This document shows positions 54,619 to 54,672 of a DNA stretch of 54,672 nucleotides, piece after piece; the first letter of the stretch is position 1, and each line of letters opens with the position of its first letter. Location of the stretch: assembly GCA_964580105.1 (NCBI GenBank), contig CAZOJJ010000017.1, positions 1-54,672 of the forward strand. Direction: 5' to 3'. Origin of the DNA: CAZOJJ01 sp964580105. GTDB taxonomy: Bacteria > Bacteroidota > Rhodothermia > Rhodothermales > Rubricoccaceae. The translations under genes were made by a program, and so were the position numbers. The notes below the pieces were generated by a model. That model saw only the letters and a program-made list of their open reading frames with translations, was not told the origin of the DNA and did not search any database.

Positions 54619-54672
54619 GCGGGTCAACCGAGGCGGGTCAACCGAGGCGGGTCAACCGAGGCGGGTCAACCG
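54619..54672. repeat. 14-base tandem repeat array running off the window end
   Basis: The unit GCGGGTCAACCGAG is present three times in full and once in part up to the last base. It differs from the unit at 52137 at three positions. The array stops where the sequence stops, so the full size is unknown. Confidence 0.9.

Overview
The window looks like a chromosomal contig of a high-GC member of the Bacteroidota/Rhodothermota group (Rhodothermia; Rubricoccaceae- or Salinibacter-like). The reasons are: at least six secreted proteins ending in the Bacteroidota-type (type IX secretion) C-terminal sorting domain with a YPNPF-like motif; TAnnTT-type promoter elements with almost no Shine-Dalgarno sequences; a GWxTD-family lipoprotein; a GH3/beta-lactamase fusion; and a rseP-uppS-bamA-skp-skp envelope cluster. 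The species assignment is inference.

Layout. 1-6109: serS, a META-type lipoprotein, an RmlD-like reductase, a stand-alone B12-binding mutase domain, a small outer-membrane protein, an acyl-CoA thioesterase and a conserved secreted protein. 6110-9327: a secreted TPR protein and dxr. 9328-13536: an accessory island, holding a beta-helix gene split by one in-frame TGA and a divergent FG-GAP-like secreted protein, separated by a symmetric composite inverted repeat. 13537-19731: rseP, uppS, bamA and two skp/ompH genes. 19853-24824: panB, surE, bcp, a lipoprotein, tpiA and a GWxTD lipoprotein. 24880-33890: an FmdB-like protein that has lost its zinc cysteines, the GH3/beta-lactamase fusion, lipoproteins, an FG-GAP/sorting-domain protein and a Ppx/GppA phosphatase. 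34242-42493: nuoJ, K, L, M and N, with a NhaD-type antiporter and a pterin dehydratase inserted between M and N. 42578-53600: an accessory region with four sorting-domain cargo genes, a cargo-gene remnant, and a cluster of two phosphodiesterase-TPR paralogues around a sulfotransferase. 53946-54557: superoxide dismutase.

How the genes work together. Much of the core set serves the envelope: isoprenoid precursor (dxr) to undecaprenyl diphosphate (uppS), outer-membrane protein assembly (bamA, two skp), regulated intramembrane proteolysis (rseP), peptidoglycan recycling (GH3/beta-lactamase) and T9SS cargo. The nuo segment plus the antiporter forms an ion-coupled energy module. The least explained unit is the phosphodiesterase/sulfotransferase/phosphodiesterase cluster at 45634-50715.

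Non-coding structure is rich. There are heptanucleotide-phased spacer repeats at several junctions, two arrays of a 14-base repeat (one at a 100-N assembly gap, one running off the window end), several small tandem duplications at gene borders, and many strong hairpin terminators. No rRNA, tRNA, CRISPR array or transposase gene was seen.
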